Shown: positions 10,622 through 20,229, counted from the stretch's first letter. The stretch: 64,000 bases of DNA from Bacillus kexueae (GCF_022809095.1 NZ_JALAZE010000006.1:62001-126000); one strand, 5' to 3'. Notes: a model not told the origin generated them from the sequence alone. Numbers and translations: made by a program.

Positions 10622-12153
10622 CTTGCTTTCTCCACCTGAACGTTCGTTTGAATATGATGAATAAAACGACGGAACGCCTCTTTTCCTTCCGAAGTCCGTT
10701 TAAAGACTCCCGCATGCTCTAATACAGTTGAAAAAACTTTCCCCACTTCATGGCGTAATATATTTCCTACAGTATCTTTCGTAATATTCTCGTATCGGTT
10801 CAAGATAGCTTCTGCCCATTCGAAATGTTTGGCAGTTTTCTCATTTTCTTTTAAACGTTTTAAATCTCCGTCTACTAAATAGTGAGCGATTAGTTCCATC
10901 TCTTCTTTCAATCGTCCTGGTAATACAGCAAGACCCATTACTTCAATTAATCCGATATTTTCCTTCTTTATATGGTGTACTTCAGTATGTGGATGAAAGA
11001 TACCAAGTGGATGCTCCTTACTCGTCCGGTTATTACGTAAGACGAGATCAAGTTCAAACTGATCACCGTTTTTCCGCGCAATCGGCGTAATCGTATTATG
11101 AGGCTCACCGTTTGTCGAAGCGAAAACGCCTACAGTTTCATCGCTATACGCCCGCCATAGCGAAAGAATTTCCGTCGCATTTTCAACCAACTTTTCATAT
11201 GAAGTAGAGGTCAATCGTAAAACAGACATCGGCCAGCGAACAATCCCAAGTTGGACATCCTCACGTAACGAAAATGATTCTTCAATCGGTGCATTTGCCA
11301 TCGGGAATGTGTGATTTCCACCTTGATAATGGTCATGACTTAAAATCGAGCCTCCCACAATCGGTAAGTCTGCATTGGAACCAATGAAATAATGTGGGAA
11401 CTGGTCCACAAATTGGAGTAAACGTCTAAACGTTCCTTCATTGATGACCATTGGCCGATGTTCATCACAAAGAACGATCGCATGCTCATTGTAGTAGACG
11501 TACGGGGAATATTGCATTCGCCATCCTTCCCCATCAAGTTCTATCGGAACGACACGTAAATTTTGACGCGCGGGATGATTTAGCCTTCCGTTATACCCGA
11601 CGTTTTCTTTACAAAGTAAACATTTCGGATATGCACTACTTTTCAGTTTTTTCGCTGCTGCGATCGCTTTCGGGTCTTTCTCCGGTTTGGATAAATTGAT
11701 TGTGACTTCTAAACGCCCGTAATCCGTTTCGCTAAACCAATGCTCATTTTTCGCAATACGGTCGGTACGAATGTAATGCACATCTTTGCTCAATTCGTAA
11801 AAATAACGTGTCGCTTCTTCTTTATTCTCGTCATAAAGCCTTTTAAACGTACGAACGACTTCAGATGGACGCGGCGTTAGACACCCCATGATTTTTGTAT
11901 CTAGTAAATCTCGATAAGTAACTGTGTTTTCTGAGATAATACCACGTTCGTATGCTATGTCTAGTAATCTCGATAAAATCGAAACAGGTGAATCTAGCGC
12001 TTCCTTTGGAACCTCAACCTCTTCATATTCATCCATTTGAAAGATATCTAACAAGCGATTAACGCAGTATTCCACATCCCATTTTGAAATCAACTGCTTT
12101 TGCAATCCATATTGAATAAGACGACCTATTTGAAGAGATAATTCTTTTGTCAC
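10618..12153 (-). CDS. galT: Galactose-1-phosphate uridylyltransferase, Firmicutes type (class II)
   Basis: 511 residues, the long form of GalT found in Firmicutes rather than the short E. coli form. It moves UMP from UDP-glucose to galactose 1-phosphate. Recognisable parts are the N-terminal VEYCVNRLLDIF region, PKCLLCKENVGYNGRLNHPA, and SHDHYQGGNHTFPM with the conserved histidines. GTG start after AAGGGGG; it overlaps galE by 4 bp and galM by 4 bp, so the three are translationally coupled. Confidence 0.95.
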   Translation of the reverse strand: MTKELSLQIGRLIQYGLQKQLISKWDVEYCVNRLLDIFQMDEYEEVEVPKEALDSPVSILSRLLDIAYERGIISENTVTYRDLLDTKIMGCLTPRPSEVVRTFKRLYDENKEEATRYFYELSKDVHYIRTDRIAKNEHWFSETDYGRLEVTINLSKPEKDPKAIAAAKKLKSSAYPKCLLCKENVGYNGRLNHPARQNLRVVPIELDGEGWRMQYSPYVYYNEHAIVLCDEHRPMVINEGTFRRLLQFVDQFPHYFIGSNADLPIVGGSILSHDHYQGGNHTFPMANAPIEESFSLREDVQLGIVRWPMSVLRLTSTSYEKLVENATEILSLWRAYSDETVGVFASTNGEPHNTITPIARKNGDQFELDLVLRNNRTSKEHPLGIFHPHTEVHHIKKENIGLIEVMGLAVLPGRLKEEMELIAHYLVDGDLKRLKENEKTAKHFEWAEAILNRYENITKDTVGNILRHEVGKVFSTVLEHAGVFKRTSEGKEAFRRFIHHIQTNVQVEKAR

Positions 12154-13157
12154 ACTTCTTTCCCCCTTGTGGATTCATACCCATTTGGATGTTGTTGAAA
12201 CCACTTCCATGCAGTATCAATCATTATTTCTAACGATGCGTATTTCGGCTCCCATCCTAATTCTTTCATCGCCTTTTCGGAAGAAGCGACTAGCTTCGCT
12301 GGATCACCTGCACGTCTTGGTGCTACCTCTTCAGGAATAGCTTTTCCAGTCACTTTACGAGCCATTTCAATAACCTCTTTGACGGAGAAACCATTTCCAT
12401 TCCCTAAATTGTACGTCGCACTTCCTTTTCCTTCTCGAAGGCGATTTAATGCTAATAAGTGCGCATCAATTAAATCATTGACGTGAATGTAATCTCGAAT
12501 GCATGTGCCGTCTTTCGTATCATAATCGTCTCCGAAAATCATAATTCTTTCACGCTTTCCTAATGCGACTTGCAACACAATTGGAATTAGATGCGTCTCC
12601 GGTTGATGATCTTCCCCGATGATGCCGTTTGGATGAGCTCCCGCTACATTAAAATAGCGTAAAACAACGTGTTCAATCCCGTAAGCATCTTCTGACCATT
12701 TCAACATTTTCTCTATTGCTAGTTTCGTTTCCCCGTAAGGGTTCGTCGGATTCGTTTCATCTTCTTCCATGATTGGAATTTGTTTCGGTTCTCCATATGT
12801 TGCAGCGGTCGACGAAAAGACGATTCGCTTCACATCGAACTCATTCATTACTTTTAGTAAAGCGATTGCCCCTCCAACATTGTTATCATAATATTTCAAC
12901 GGGTTACTTACACTTTCCCCAACGAGTGAATCCGCTGCAAAGTGAAGAACTGCTTCTATTTCATGCTTTTCAAATACAGAGCGTAAAAACTCCTCGTTGC
13001 GCAAATCTCCTTCATAGAAAGACATTCCCTCTTGAATCGCTTCTTCATGACCTGTTTGTAAGTTATCTACAACGACGACCTCTTCCCCTTTTTCTCGTAA
13101 CGCAAAGGCAGCATGACTTCCAATATACCCTGCTCCTCCACAAACTAATACGGCCAT
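12150..13157 (-). CDS. galE: UDP-glucose 4-epimerase
   Basis: 335 residues from ATG 13157, which sits 8 bases behind AGGAG; the GTG at 13166 overlaps that site and is rejected. Extended SDR fold: NAD motif GGAGYIGSH at the N-terminus, catalytic SSTAATYGE and NPYGETK (Tyr-x3-Lys). It turns UDP-galactose back into UDP-glucose and closes the Leloir cycle. Fits between the beta-galactosidase and galT. Confidence 0.96.
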   Translation of the reverse strand: MAVLVCGGAGYIGSHAAFALREKGEEVVVVDNLQTGHEEAIQEGMSFYEGDLRNEEFLRSVFEKHEIEAVLHFAADSLVGESVSNPLKYYDNNVGGAIALLKVMNEFDVKRIVFSSTAATYGEPKQIPIMEEDETNPTNPYGETKLAIEKMLKWSEDAYGIEHVVLRYFNVAGAHPNGIIGEDHQPETHLIPIVLQVALGKRERIMIFGDDYDTKDGTCIRDYIHVNDLIDAHLLALNRLREGKGSATYNLGNGNGFSVKEVIEMARKVTGKAIPEEVAPRRAGDPAKLVASSEKAMKELGWEPKYASLEIMIDTAWKWFQQHPNGYESTRGKEV

Positions 13158-13172
13158 TTTGCTCACTCCTAA

Positions 13173-15122
13173 TTACCATTTTTGAATTTTGCTTTCAAAA
13201 GGCTTAAGTGTTTCTCCATTAAACTCTTTTTCATTCGCTGTATGGTTTAATATAAAGGCATATCGTTCTCCTTCTACTTCGCGAACATACACTTCAACCC
13301 CATCTTCTGACTGAACAAACTCAATCTTGTGATGATCAATAATTTCCTTTGCGATTGGCATTAAAACTTCTTCATTAACGCCGCCGCCAATGTAATACAC
13401 GGTTCCGTTACCATATTGGTGCTTCGTAATAGCTGCACGTTCGTGATAAAACGGGTCATCGTACCGGTAATATGCTTCCGCCCCTTCCAATTGAATGAGG
13501 TCACGCCATACGGAGACTTCTCCTGTTTCCCCTTCATTCTCACCTACTCCAACAATCGGCACCAGTTGGTAATCAGATAAGGCTTCCGTCTCCACAACGC
13601 GAATACCCGCGAGGTCACGAACAAACCCTGGTAGAGGTTGTTTAAAATGAATGTTGTTATCTTTGTCTTTCAAACCTGTTCGGAACGAAAACACGATGGT
13701 TCCACCATTTTGAACAAATGCACGTAATCGTTCACTTAAAGACTCGTCAATGATTTGTAACACAGGGATGATGAGCACTTTATAACGGTTAAAATCTCGA
13801 TCAACTGGAATGACATCCATTTTCGCATTCCATTTATAGAACGGTGTATACAGGCGCAGAAGCTCATTCGTAAAGTCAAATCCTTCACTTTGAACTTGGA
13901 ATCGCCACGACCATATATTGTCGTAGTCATACAAGACAGCGATATCCGAAGAAATGTCTGACTTCAATAACTCATCGTATTGTCGGATATTCTCAAAGAG
14001 CGATTGCACTTCTTCGTATTTCCGTCCATACGTATTGTCATGGTCAACAATTCCGAAGCAGAATTGCTCGGCTCCTTTCGTCATGCCACGCCAACGAAAA
14101 TAAAGCATATCCGTACAACCATGCGCAAACGCTTGATAAGACCACATTTTCGCTTGATTTGGACGCGGTAAATATCCGATGACATTATGCCCTTGTGCAC
14201 CCATTAGCTCTTCAACAATCCAGTAGTTCTTACCTAATAATCCGCGGTTAAAATCATGCGTCATCGCAATATGTGCTGGTGTAATTGGTTCAGCCAATCC
14301 GCCCCAAACCGGATAATTGTCGTACGAGACAAAATCAAGTGGTCGGACATTTTCAGCATGATCAAACCATTTTTGAAAGAAACCACCAGATACGTTCGTC
14401 GTTACTTTTTGATGATCACCTTTATGCTTTTGAACAATTGCCGTCATTTCATGAGCGAATGAGTTCAGTGTCAATGAGCGGAAACGTGCCCATTCTAGTT
14501 GAAGGGTAGGATTATGTGTTGTAATCGTTTTGGTTGGCAAAGGAATTTCAGTAAAGTCGTTGTACGTTTGCCCCCAGAAAATCGTTCCGAAACGCTCATT
14601 TAGTTCGTCAATCGATTTGTATTTCGTACGCAAATACTGTTGAAACCCCTCATGACATTGAGAGCAATAACACATATCACTTCCCTCATGCCCAAATTCG
14701 TTATCAATTTGCCAGGCGATGATGGATTCTTCCTCACGGTAATGCTTCACAAGTTCTTCCGTTATTTTCGCTGCATATTTACGATAAATAGGTGAAGTAA
14801 AGCAATATTGCCTTCTTCCACCGAAAACTCGTTTTTGACCGTTTTCATCTTCCGATAAGATGGAAGGATGTTTTTTCGCAAGCCACGCCGGAAACGTTGC
14901 TGTCGGTGTACCAAACATAACGGCAATCTGTTCTTTCTTTAGCTTTTCAATCACTTCATCGAAGAAGGAAAAATCAAATGCCCCTTCTTCTTTCTCCATC
15001 AAATGCCAAGCAAATTCTCCGATTCGTACGATGTTAGCTCCAAGTTGCTTAATTCCGTTTATATCTTCATCCATCATTTCTTTCGGCCAATGCTCTGGAT
15101 AATAGTCAACACCTAAATACAT
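13173..15122 (-). CDS. Beta-galactosidase, GH42
   Basis: About 649 residues. The start LGVDYYPEHWP is typical of GH42. Acid/base Glu lies in WQIDNEFG (about residue 142), nucleophile Glu in IVEELMG (about 304). Four cysteines (QYCF and CYCSQC) form the zinc cluster of the family. No signal peptide: it acts inside the cell on lactose or galacto-oligosaccharides. ATG 15122 is preferred over 15128 because the GGTGA site leaves only 3 bases before the first ATG. Second gene of the galK2 operon, 16-22 bp behind galK2. Confidence 0.93.
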   Translation of the reverse strand: MYLGVDYYPEHWPKEMMDEDINGIKQLGANIVRIGEFAWHLMEKEEGAFDFSFFDEVIEKLKKEQIAVMFGTPTATFPAWLAKKHPSILSEDENGQKRVFGGRRQYCFTSPIYRKYAAKITEELVKHYREEESIIAWQIDNEFGHEGSDMCYCSQCHEGFQQYLRTKYKSIDELNERFGTIFWGQTYNDFTEIPLPTKTITTHNPTLQLEWARFRSLTLNSFAHEMTAIVQKHKGDHQKVTTNVSGGFFQKWFDHAENVRPLDFVSYDNYPVWGGLAEPITPAHIAMTHDFNRGLLGKNYWIVEELMGAQGHNVIGYLPRPNQAKMWSYQAFAHGCTDMLYFRWRGMTKGAEQFCFGIVDHDNTYGRKYEEVQSLFENIRQYDELLKSDISSDIAVLYDYDNIWSWRFQVQSEGFDFTNELLRLYTPFYKWNAKMDVIPVDRDFNRYKVLIIPVLQIIDESLSERLRAFVQNGGTIVFSFRTGLKDKDNNIHFKQPLPGFVRDLAGIRVVETEALSDYQLVPIVGVGENEGETGEVSVWRDLIQLEGAEAYYRYDDPFYHERAAITKHQYGNGTVYYIGGGVNEEVLMPIAKEIIDHHKIEFVQSEDGVEVYVREVEGERYAFILNHTANEKEFNGETLKPFESKIQKW

Positions 15123-15144
15123 GCTCATTCACCTTCTTTAAAAT

Positions 15145-16335
15145 TTATCGATTTACAACTTCAAGGTTTTCTGTCAACTCTTTCACGCCATCTCCTACAT
15201 CAACAACATAAAAGCTTGCTTCATAACCAATTTTTTTAGCGTATTCAGAGCCAACACGAGATAAAAATGAATCAACCTCTTCATCTTTTACAATGTTTAC
15301 CGTACAGCCGCCAAATCCAGCTCCCGTCATGCGTGCTCCAATCGTCCCAGGGTGATTCCACGCTGCTTCCACAAGAGTATCTAATTCAACGCCTGTCACT
15401 TCGTAATCTTCTTTTAGCGAAAGGTGAGATGCTTTCATTAATGCTCCAAACGCTTCCACATCCCCTTCTTGAAGCACCGTTACAGCTTTTAACGTCCGTT
15501 CATTTTCCGTAACGACATGACGAACACGCTTATATTCTTCCTCAGTTAACAAATGCTCCACTTGCTCAAGCTGCTTAGACGATAATTCAGCAAGCTGCTC
15601 AATCGAGAAAATAGATTGAATTTTTAAAAGGGCATTTTCACATGTTGTTCTGCGATCATTGTAGGCTGAATCTGCTAATCCTCGTTTTTTATTCGTATTG
15701 GCAATGACAATCTTTGCTCCTTTTAGAGGTAGTGGTAAATAGTCATACGTTAAATGATCACAGTTTAATAGAATGGCTTTTTCCTTTCTACCAAATCCAA
15801 CCGCAAATTGGTCCATAATGCCACAATTAACCCCGATAAACTCATTTTCTACTTTTTGTGATAACTGAACTAATTCAAGACGGGTATAAGATAGTTCATA
15901 CAAACGGTTCATCATAAACGCCGTCGCGAGTTCAATCGAAGCGGAAGACGATAATCCAGCTCCATTTGGAATCGTTCCAACAAAATAGAGATCCATTCCG
16001 TTCACATTAGATATCGACTTAGTCATTTCTTTTATGACACCGAGAGGATAGTTTGCCCACGCATTATTCTCATCGTATTCTAGTTGCCCAGTTGTCACTT
16101 CAATGATTCCTTCTTCCGGAAAATTCTCCGAATACAATCGTATTTTTTCATCGTTTCGCATGCGTACCACAACATACGTTCCAATTTCAAGCGCACAAGG
16201 CATTACGTGACCACCGTTATAATCAATATGCTCTCCTATCAAATTGACACGGCCGGGAGAGAAAAATGCTCGAATTTCCTTCCCCACTTGATCTGGATAT
16301 ATTTGAAAAAATTTTTCTTCTAATTGCTTCAACAT
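15145..16335 (-). CDS. galK: Galactokinase, second copy
   Basis: About 396 residues from ATG 16335, which has AAAAGGAG at the right distance; the TTG at 16353 is inside that site. GRVNLIGEHIDYNGGH, PNGAGLSSSASIE and MTGAGFGGCTVN motifs are all intact. Clearly homologous to the copy at 2770-3939 by eye. First gene of the operon galK2, GH42, galE, galT, epimerase. Having a galK in each operon lets galactose from alpha- and beta-galactosides be phosphorylated under separate control. Confidence 0.95.
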   Translation of the reverse strand: MLKQLEEKFFQIYPDQVGKEIRAFFSPGRVNLIGEHIDYNGGHVMPCALEIGTYVVVRMRNDEKIRLYSENFPEEGIIEVTTGQLEYDENNAWANYPLGVIKEMTKSISNVNGMDLYFVGTIPNGAGLSSSASIELATAFMMNRLYELSYTRLELVQLSQKVENEFIGVNCGIMDQFAVGFGRKEKAILLNCDHLTYDYLPLPLKGAKIVIANTNKKRGLADSAYNDRRTTCENALLKIQSIFSIEQLAELSSKQLEQVEHLLTEEEYKRVRHVVTENERTLKAVTVLQEGDVEAFGALMKASHLSLKEDYEVTGVELDTLVEAAWNHPGTIGARMTGAGFGGCTVNIVKDEEVDSFLSRVGSEYAKKIGYEASFYVVDVGDGVKELTENLEVVNR

Positions 16336-16376
16336 AATTCCACTCCTTTTCAATCGTTCTCTTACACACCACTTAT

Positions 16377-16390
16377 TGAAACCGCTTACG
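16377..16390 (+). promoter_or_regulatory. cre site before galK2
   Basis: TGAAACCGCTTACG fits the CcpA target pattern TGNAANCGNWNNCW except at the last base. It lies about 45 bp before the galK2 start. Confidence 0.7.
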
Positions 16391-16552
16391 ATTAAGGATA
16401 AAAAAACAATTCAAAACCATTTACCATTTTACTAAAAATTTTACTACCTTTCAGTAAAAACGTCTAGTGTTAATTTTGATTTTTTTAACATCGTTTTCAC
16501 GTTAAGAACAACAGAAACACCTCTCCGATTAAGATGTTTTTACTCATACACA

Positions 16553-16678
16553 TCATACTTTAGTACATGTACTTCTACGTTCACCAATGCGAATGACCAC
16601 ATAAGGTTCCGATTGTTCAAACTTCCCACCCTGAAATCTCATCTGTTTTGATAGAGCTATAGTTAGAACATCATTCAC
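16553..16678 (-). CDS. Possible 41-residue open frame, status doubtful
   Basis: A GTG-started frame encodes a peptide with a normal-looking residue mix (NDVLTIALSKQMRFQGG, then FEQSEPYVVIRIGER). The frame is open further upstream as well, and the ribosome binding site is weak. It may be a remnant of a gene rather than a working one. I do not recognise it. Confidence 0.2.
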   Translation of the reverse strand: MNDVLTIALSKQMRFQGGKFEQSEPYVVIRIGERRSTCTKV

Positions 16679-16703
16679 GCATCTGATTCTCGGAGAAAAA
16701 GCA

Positions 16704-16726
16704 TAAAAAAAAGAGCCTATACGCTC
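16704..16726 (-). terminator. Terminator of the coiled-coil gene
   Basis: Short stem GAGC/GCTC (16713-16726) with a run of eight T on the minus strand, right behind the stop at 16729. Confidence 0.6.
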
Positions 16727-16728
16727 CT

Positions 16729-17043
16729 TTAACGACTTTCTAATATTCGCTTAATGTCTCGGATTTCACTTTCATGCTTGACAGACCGAACCGCCAATGT
16801 ATCAATCACCTTTTGTTGTTCTTCTAAAACTATTTTTAGTTCCTTCGTTTTTTCATCAATATGTTTCTCAACACTTTCAAAGTACATCCCTAGACTGCTA
16901 AAAAGATGCTCCTTGATGGTTTTAACATCTTGACTAAGCCTCTGTTGTCTTTCTTTCATTTCTTCTTGTGATTTTTGGAATCTTGCTTGTCCTATTTTCA
17001 GCTCTTGCAATTCGTTTAAAATGAGTCGTAACGTTTCTTCCAA
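16729..17043 (-). CDS. Small coiled-coil protein, unknown function
   Basis: About 104 residues, starting with EETLRLILNELQELKIGQ. The TTG at 17043 is chosen because GGGGTGA precedes it at good spacing; the longer frame from 17061 has no site. Nearly all heptad-like, charged helix (QEEMKERQQRLSQDVKTIKE), no membrane segment. Small proteins of this sort are common in Bacillus; function unknown. It lies between galA2 and galK2 on the same strand but has its own terminator. Confidence 0.65.
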   Translation of the reverse strand: MEETLRLILNELQELKIGQARFQKSQEEMKERQQRLSQDVKTIKEHLFSSLGMYFESVEKHIDEKTKELKIVLEEQQKVIDTLAVRSVKHESEIRDIKRILESR

Positions 17044-17154
17044 GAAAATCACCCCAATCATCTTGCTTATACTCTAAGTATAAACGAAATGATGTAAAAT
17101 GAACGTTAAAATTATTTCTATTTTTTTACATAGATGTTTGCATATAGACTTCTT

Positions 17155-17191
17155 TCAAAAAAAAGTAGCTCGAAACATAGTTCGAGCTACT
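17155..17191 (-). terminator. Terminator of galA2
   Basis: 11-bp perfect stem (17164-17174 with 17181-17191) followed by a T-run on the minus strand, just behind the galA2 stop. Confidence 0.85.
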
Positions 17192-17204
17192 ATTAAAACT
17201 ACAA

Positions 17205-19430
17205 TTATTGAACGGCTTTTAAATGAATGATTTTAGAGGTGAAATCACCTATCATTTCTCGATTTGTTTGGTCAGTGCCTGAGAATTCCGGCTCAAGATG
17301 CATACCAATATGCATTAATTCATCACCAAAAAATGTTCTAACCTCACCATTTACCATATATTCCATATCTGGGTCGAGACCTTGCAAGGTAATTTTACGG
17401 AAGCCAGGATTCGGACGTGCTAACACTTGGTAATAACCAACGATTGCTTCAGTTCGATCCGTAGAAACTACCATCCAACTTGTCACGTTTTCTTCGAATG
17501 GACTTTCCAATCGATACAATGTCCCTGTTAAAAACAATTCGCGATGTTCCTTATAAAAGGCAATTTGCTTCTTAACCATATCTTTTTCTTCAGCCGTCAT
17601 TTTTGTTACATCTAACTCATACCCGAACACACCAAAATACGCAACATCCCCTCGCATCTTCAAACTCGTTTCACGGAATACTTGATGGTTCGGGACGGCA
17701 GATACGTGCGCCCCAAGTGAACTTAATGGATAGGCAAACGTAGTACCGTATTGAATCTTCAAGCGCTCGACAGCATCTGTATCATCACTCGTCCACGTTT
17801 GCGGGGCGTAATAAAGCATTCCTGGGTCGAAGCGACATCCCCCACTCGCACACGATTCAAACAATACATGTGGAAATTCAGATGTTAAACGTTCGTACAA
17901 ATCATACACTCCAAGAATGTAACGATGCGCCACTTCCATTTGCCGCTCTGCCGGTAAAGTCGCCGACCCAATTTCTGTCATGTATCGGTTCATATCCCAT
18001 TTAACATAAGAAATATCGGCTTCATCTAACAAAGAAGACATTCGATTGTATATATAATCAACCACTTCTTTTCGTGAAAAATCAAGGACATATTGATTTC
18101 GACCATGGGATTGCGAACGATTTTCCACATGAATTAGCCAATCTGGATGCTTTTTGTACAATTCACTCTCCTTCGAGACCATCTCCGGCTCAAACCAAAG
18201 ACCAAAAGACAGACCTAACTCTTTAATGTTTGATGCTAAAGAAGCGATGCCATTCGGAAGTTTTCGCTCGTCCACAAACCAATCACCTAACGAAGTAGTA
18301 TCATCATCTCGTTTTCCAAACCATCCATCGTCTAAAACGAACAGTTCGACACCAAGTTGACTCGATTCTTTTGCAATCTCAAGAATTTTCTCTTCGTTAA
18401 AGTCAAAATAAGTCGCTTCCCAGTTATTAATTAAAACCGGTCTCACTTTATCCCGCCAAGGTCCTCTAACCAATCTTGTACGATAAAGCTCGTGATAAGT
18501 TTGACTCATTCCGTTTAACCCTCTATCGGAATACACCATAACCACTTCTGGTGTTTGAAACGATTCATTCACCTTTAACACCCATTGAAAGTCAAACGGA
18601 TGAATCCCCATCGAGACACGCGCTACATCATAATGGTCGACTTCTACTTGCGCCAAGAAGTTTCCACTGTAAACAAAGTTGAAACCGAACACTTCTCCGA
18701 TATGCTCTGTTGCATTCGGACGTTTTAACGCAATAAATGGATTTTGCTGCGAACTACTCGTCCCTCTTGTACTTGTGACACTTTGAATGCCAGGTTGTAA
18801 TGCTCGACATTTTACGTGACGCTCACGAGCCCACGATCCTGATAGCTGAACCATTTCATAATCGGAATCAAAAAAATCGACACTTGCACTTAATGCTCTC
18901 GTTAACTTAAGGTCTTCACTCCCGAAATTGATAAATTTCGCACTTCTTGTGATAACATTAAACGCTTCATATACGGTATACAAAAGTTGGATTTCCGCCG
19001 AAATAACGTCATCAACTAACGTTATCAGTATTGTCGTGGCCTCTTCATCCCTTTCTACATATGTAGCTGGAAGCCCATCAAACCTCGGCTTCCCTGAGAA
19101 AATTTTATGGTCCCTATATGTAAAATTTGTAATCCGACTCCCGTTTTCTTGAAGAATTTGAAATGCTGGCTCACGATAATCAGATGTTCCGTAAGACGGA
19201 TATTCTTGTTTTGTTTGATCAAGCGAGAAAGCTAAATCCCCTTCAAACACACATGATGCCGTCGCTCTCGCTTGCGTTTGGAATAAATGCGAAAAAGATT
19301 CTCGATGACGAACCTTCTTCCCATAATACAGGTGACCAAGTTGGAGATTGGGTAAGACGTGAAAAATGTAACTCACATCTTTTCCTTGTAAGTGAAACTC
19401 CATTGATTTTTCATTAAAAAAAATCGGCAT
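17205..19430 (-). CDS. galA: Alpha-galactosidase, GH36, second copy
   Basis: 741 residues, the whole length alignable by eye with the copy at 3944-6187. Nucleophile in YVKWDMNRYM, acid/base in WTSDDTDAVERL, and LDDGWFGKRDDD and ESCASGG are conserved. Cytoplasmic. It is a single-gene unit with its own promoter region and terminator, and the region before it carries three copies of the galactoside-operator-like motif. The two enzymes may differ in preferred chain length, or one may be a recent backup; the sequence does not say which. Confidence 0.93.
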   Translation of the reverse strand: MPIFFNEKSMEFHLQGKDVSYIFHVLPNLQLGHLYYGKKVRHRESFSHLFQTQARATASCVFEGDLAFSLDQTKQEYPSYGTSDYREPAFQILQENGSRITNFTYRDHKIFSGKPRFDGLPATYVERDEEATTILITLVDDVISAEIQLLYTVYEAFNVITRSAKFINFGSEDLKLTRALSASVDFFDSDYEMVQLSGSWARERHVKCRALQPGIQSVTSTRGTSSSQQNPFIALKRPNATEHIGEVFGFNFVYSGNFLAQVEVDHYDVARVSMGIHPFDFQWVLKVNESFQTPEVVMVYSDRGLNGMSQTYHELYRTRLVRGPWRDKVRPVLINNWEATYFDFNEEKILEIAKESSQLGVELFVLDDGWFGKRDDDTTSLGDWFVDERKLPNGIASLASNIKELGLSFGLWFEPEMVSKESELYKKHPDWLIHVENRSQSHGRNQYVLDFSRKEVVDYIYNRMSSLLDEADISYVKWDMNRYMTEIGSATLPAERQMEVAHRYILGVYDLYERLTSEFPHVLFESCASGGCRFDPGMLYYAPQTWTSDDTDAVERLKIQYGTTFAYPLSSLGAHVSAVPNHQVFRETSLKMRGDVAYFGVFGYELDVTKMTAEEKDMVKKQIAFYKEHRELFLTGTLYRLESPFEENVTSWMVVSTDRTEAIVGYYQVLARPNPGFRKITLQGLDPDMEYMVNGEVRTFFGDELMHIGMHLEPEFSGTDQTNREMIGDFTSKIIHLKAVQ

Positions 19431-19463
19431 AAACGCTACTCCCCTCCAGATAAAACACTAATA

Positions 19464-19677
19464 AAATTTTTACTAAAATATTAGTTGAATCATAGCAACG
19501 AATGATTTGTTATGTCAATACAAGGAAATGGAATCTACTAGAATCAACCACATAAACTTTGAAAAGAAAGCGGATTAATTGTGATATTTCTGAAAAATAT
19601 TGTTGAATCATTGGATTTTTTCTGCTAATCTTGTCAATGTAAGGGTTTACTAAACTTTTTATTTTTTTAGTAAAAAC
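19464..19677 (-). promoter_or_regulatory. Candidate galactoside-regulator operators before galA2
   Basis: TTTTACTAAAA at 19468-19478, TTTACTAAA at 19646-19654 and TTTTAGTAAAA at 19665-19675. The last two form an inverted pair. Same motif as before the ABC operon and galK2. Confidence 0.5.
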
Positions 19678-19683
19678 CTTCGC

Positions 19684-20229
19684 TTACACACCACTTTTAG
19701 AGGTTCCTACCTCTTCATACAAAATCATGAAATGGCCGATTACTAAGATACCAGAAGTCATTAATTGTAGCAGAGGGTGGATGGAAAAGGCGAGAAACAA
19801 AAGATGCAAGGAAAGTACTTTTGTAATCGTTTTATTTCGCTCTCTTTTGAAAGCGTATAACAAATGACAGGCCATAAAAAAGGAGAATATGTAGAAAGGA
19901 ATCATACATACTAACACGATGACACCGTTATCTAGCATTTGGGTTGTATTCATGAAAGACAATAGCCCAGTAAAAATCACTTCCATATAAAAGAAAAATT
20001 GAAATAGCTCGTACACTTGCCTAAACGGTTCAAACCTCTTATCGATTGTAATGATTTCATCGACTAAGCACCCGAACCAATACACATAAACAAGAGATAA
20101 GACACAGGATAACGAGATAAAAACCGAATCAGGCATATGTACGAACGGGAAGAGATAACTCAACACCAAACTAGCATACGCAAACAATCCGAGATAAGGT
20201 TTTGTCATTTTAGGAAATGGATACATCAT
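19684..20229 (-). CDS. Hypothetical integral membrane protein
   Basis: About 181 residues from ATG 20229 (MMYPFPKMTKPYLG), which follows GAGGTGA; the frame's first ATG at 20301 would overlap the divergent symporter gene and lacks a site. Roughly six hydrophobic stretches, with phenylalanine- and leucine-rich segments such as FFFYMEVIFTGLLSF. No family recognised. It is divergent from the symporter gene with only about 50 bp between, so they may share a control region. Confidence 0.6.
   Translation of the reverse strand: MMYPFPKMTKPYLGLFAYASLVLSYLFPFVHMPDSVFISLSCVLSLVYVYWFGCLVDEIITIDKRFEPFRQVYELFQFFFYMEVIFTGLLSFMNTTQMLDNGVIVLVCMIPFYIFSFFMACHLLYAFKRERNKTITKVLSLHLLFLAFSIHPLLQLMTSGILVIGHFMILYEEVGTSKSGV

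Larger units (their letters stand above)
16336..16728 (-). promoter_or_regulatory. galK2 operon promoter region
   Basis: About 390 bp. From the gene outward it holds a cre-like site (16377-16390) and galactoside-operator-like motifs TTTTACTAAAA (16427-16437) and TTTCAGTAAAA (16449-16459). Further out is a small open frame of doubtful status (16553-16678) and the terminator of the coiled-coil gene. Confidence 0.6.
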
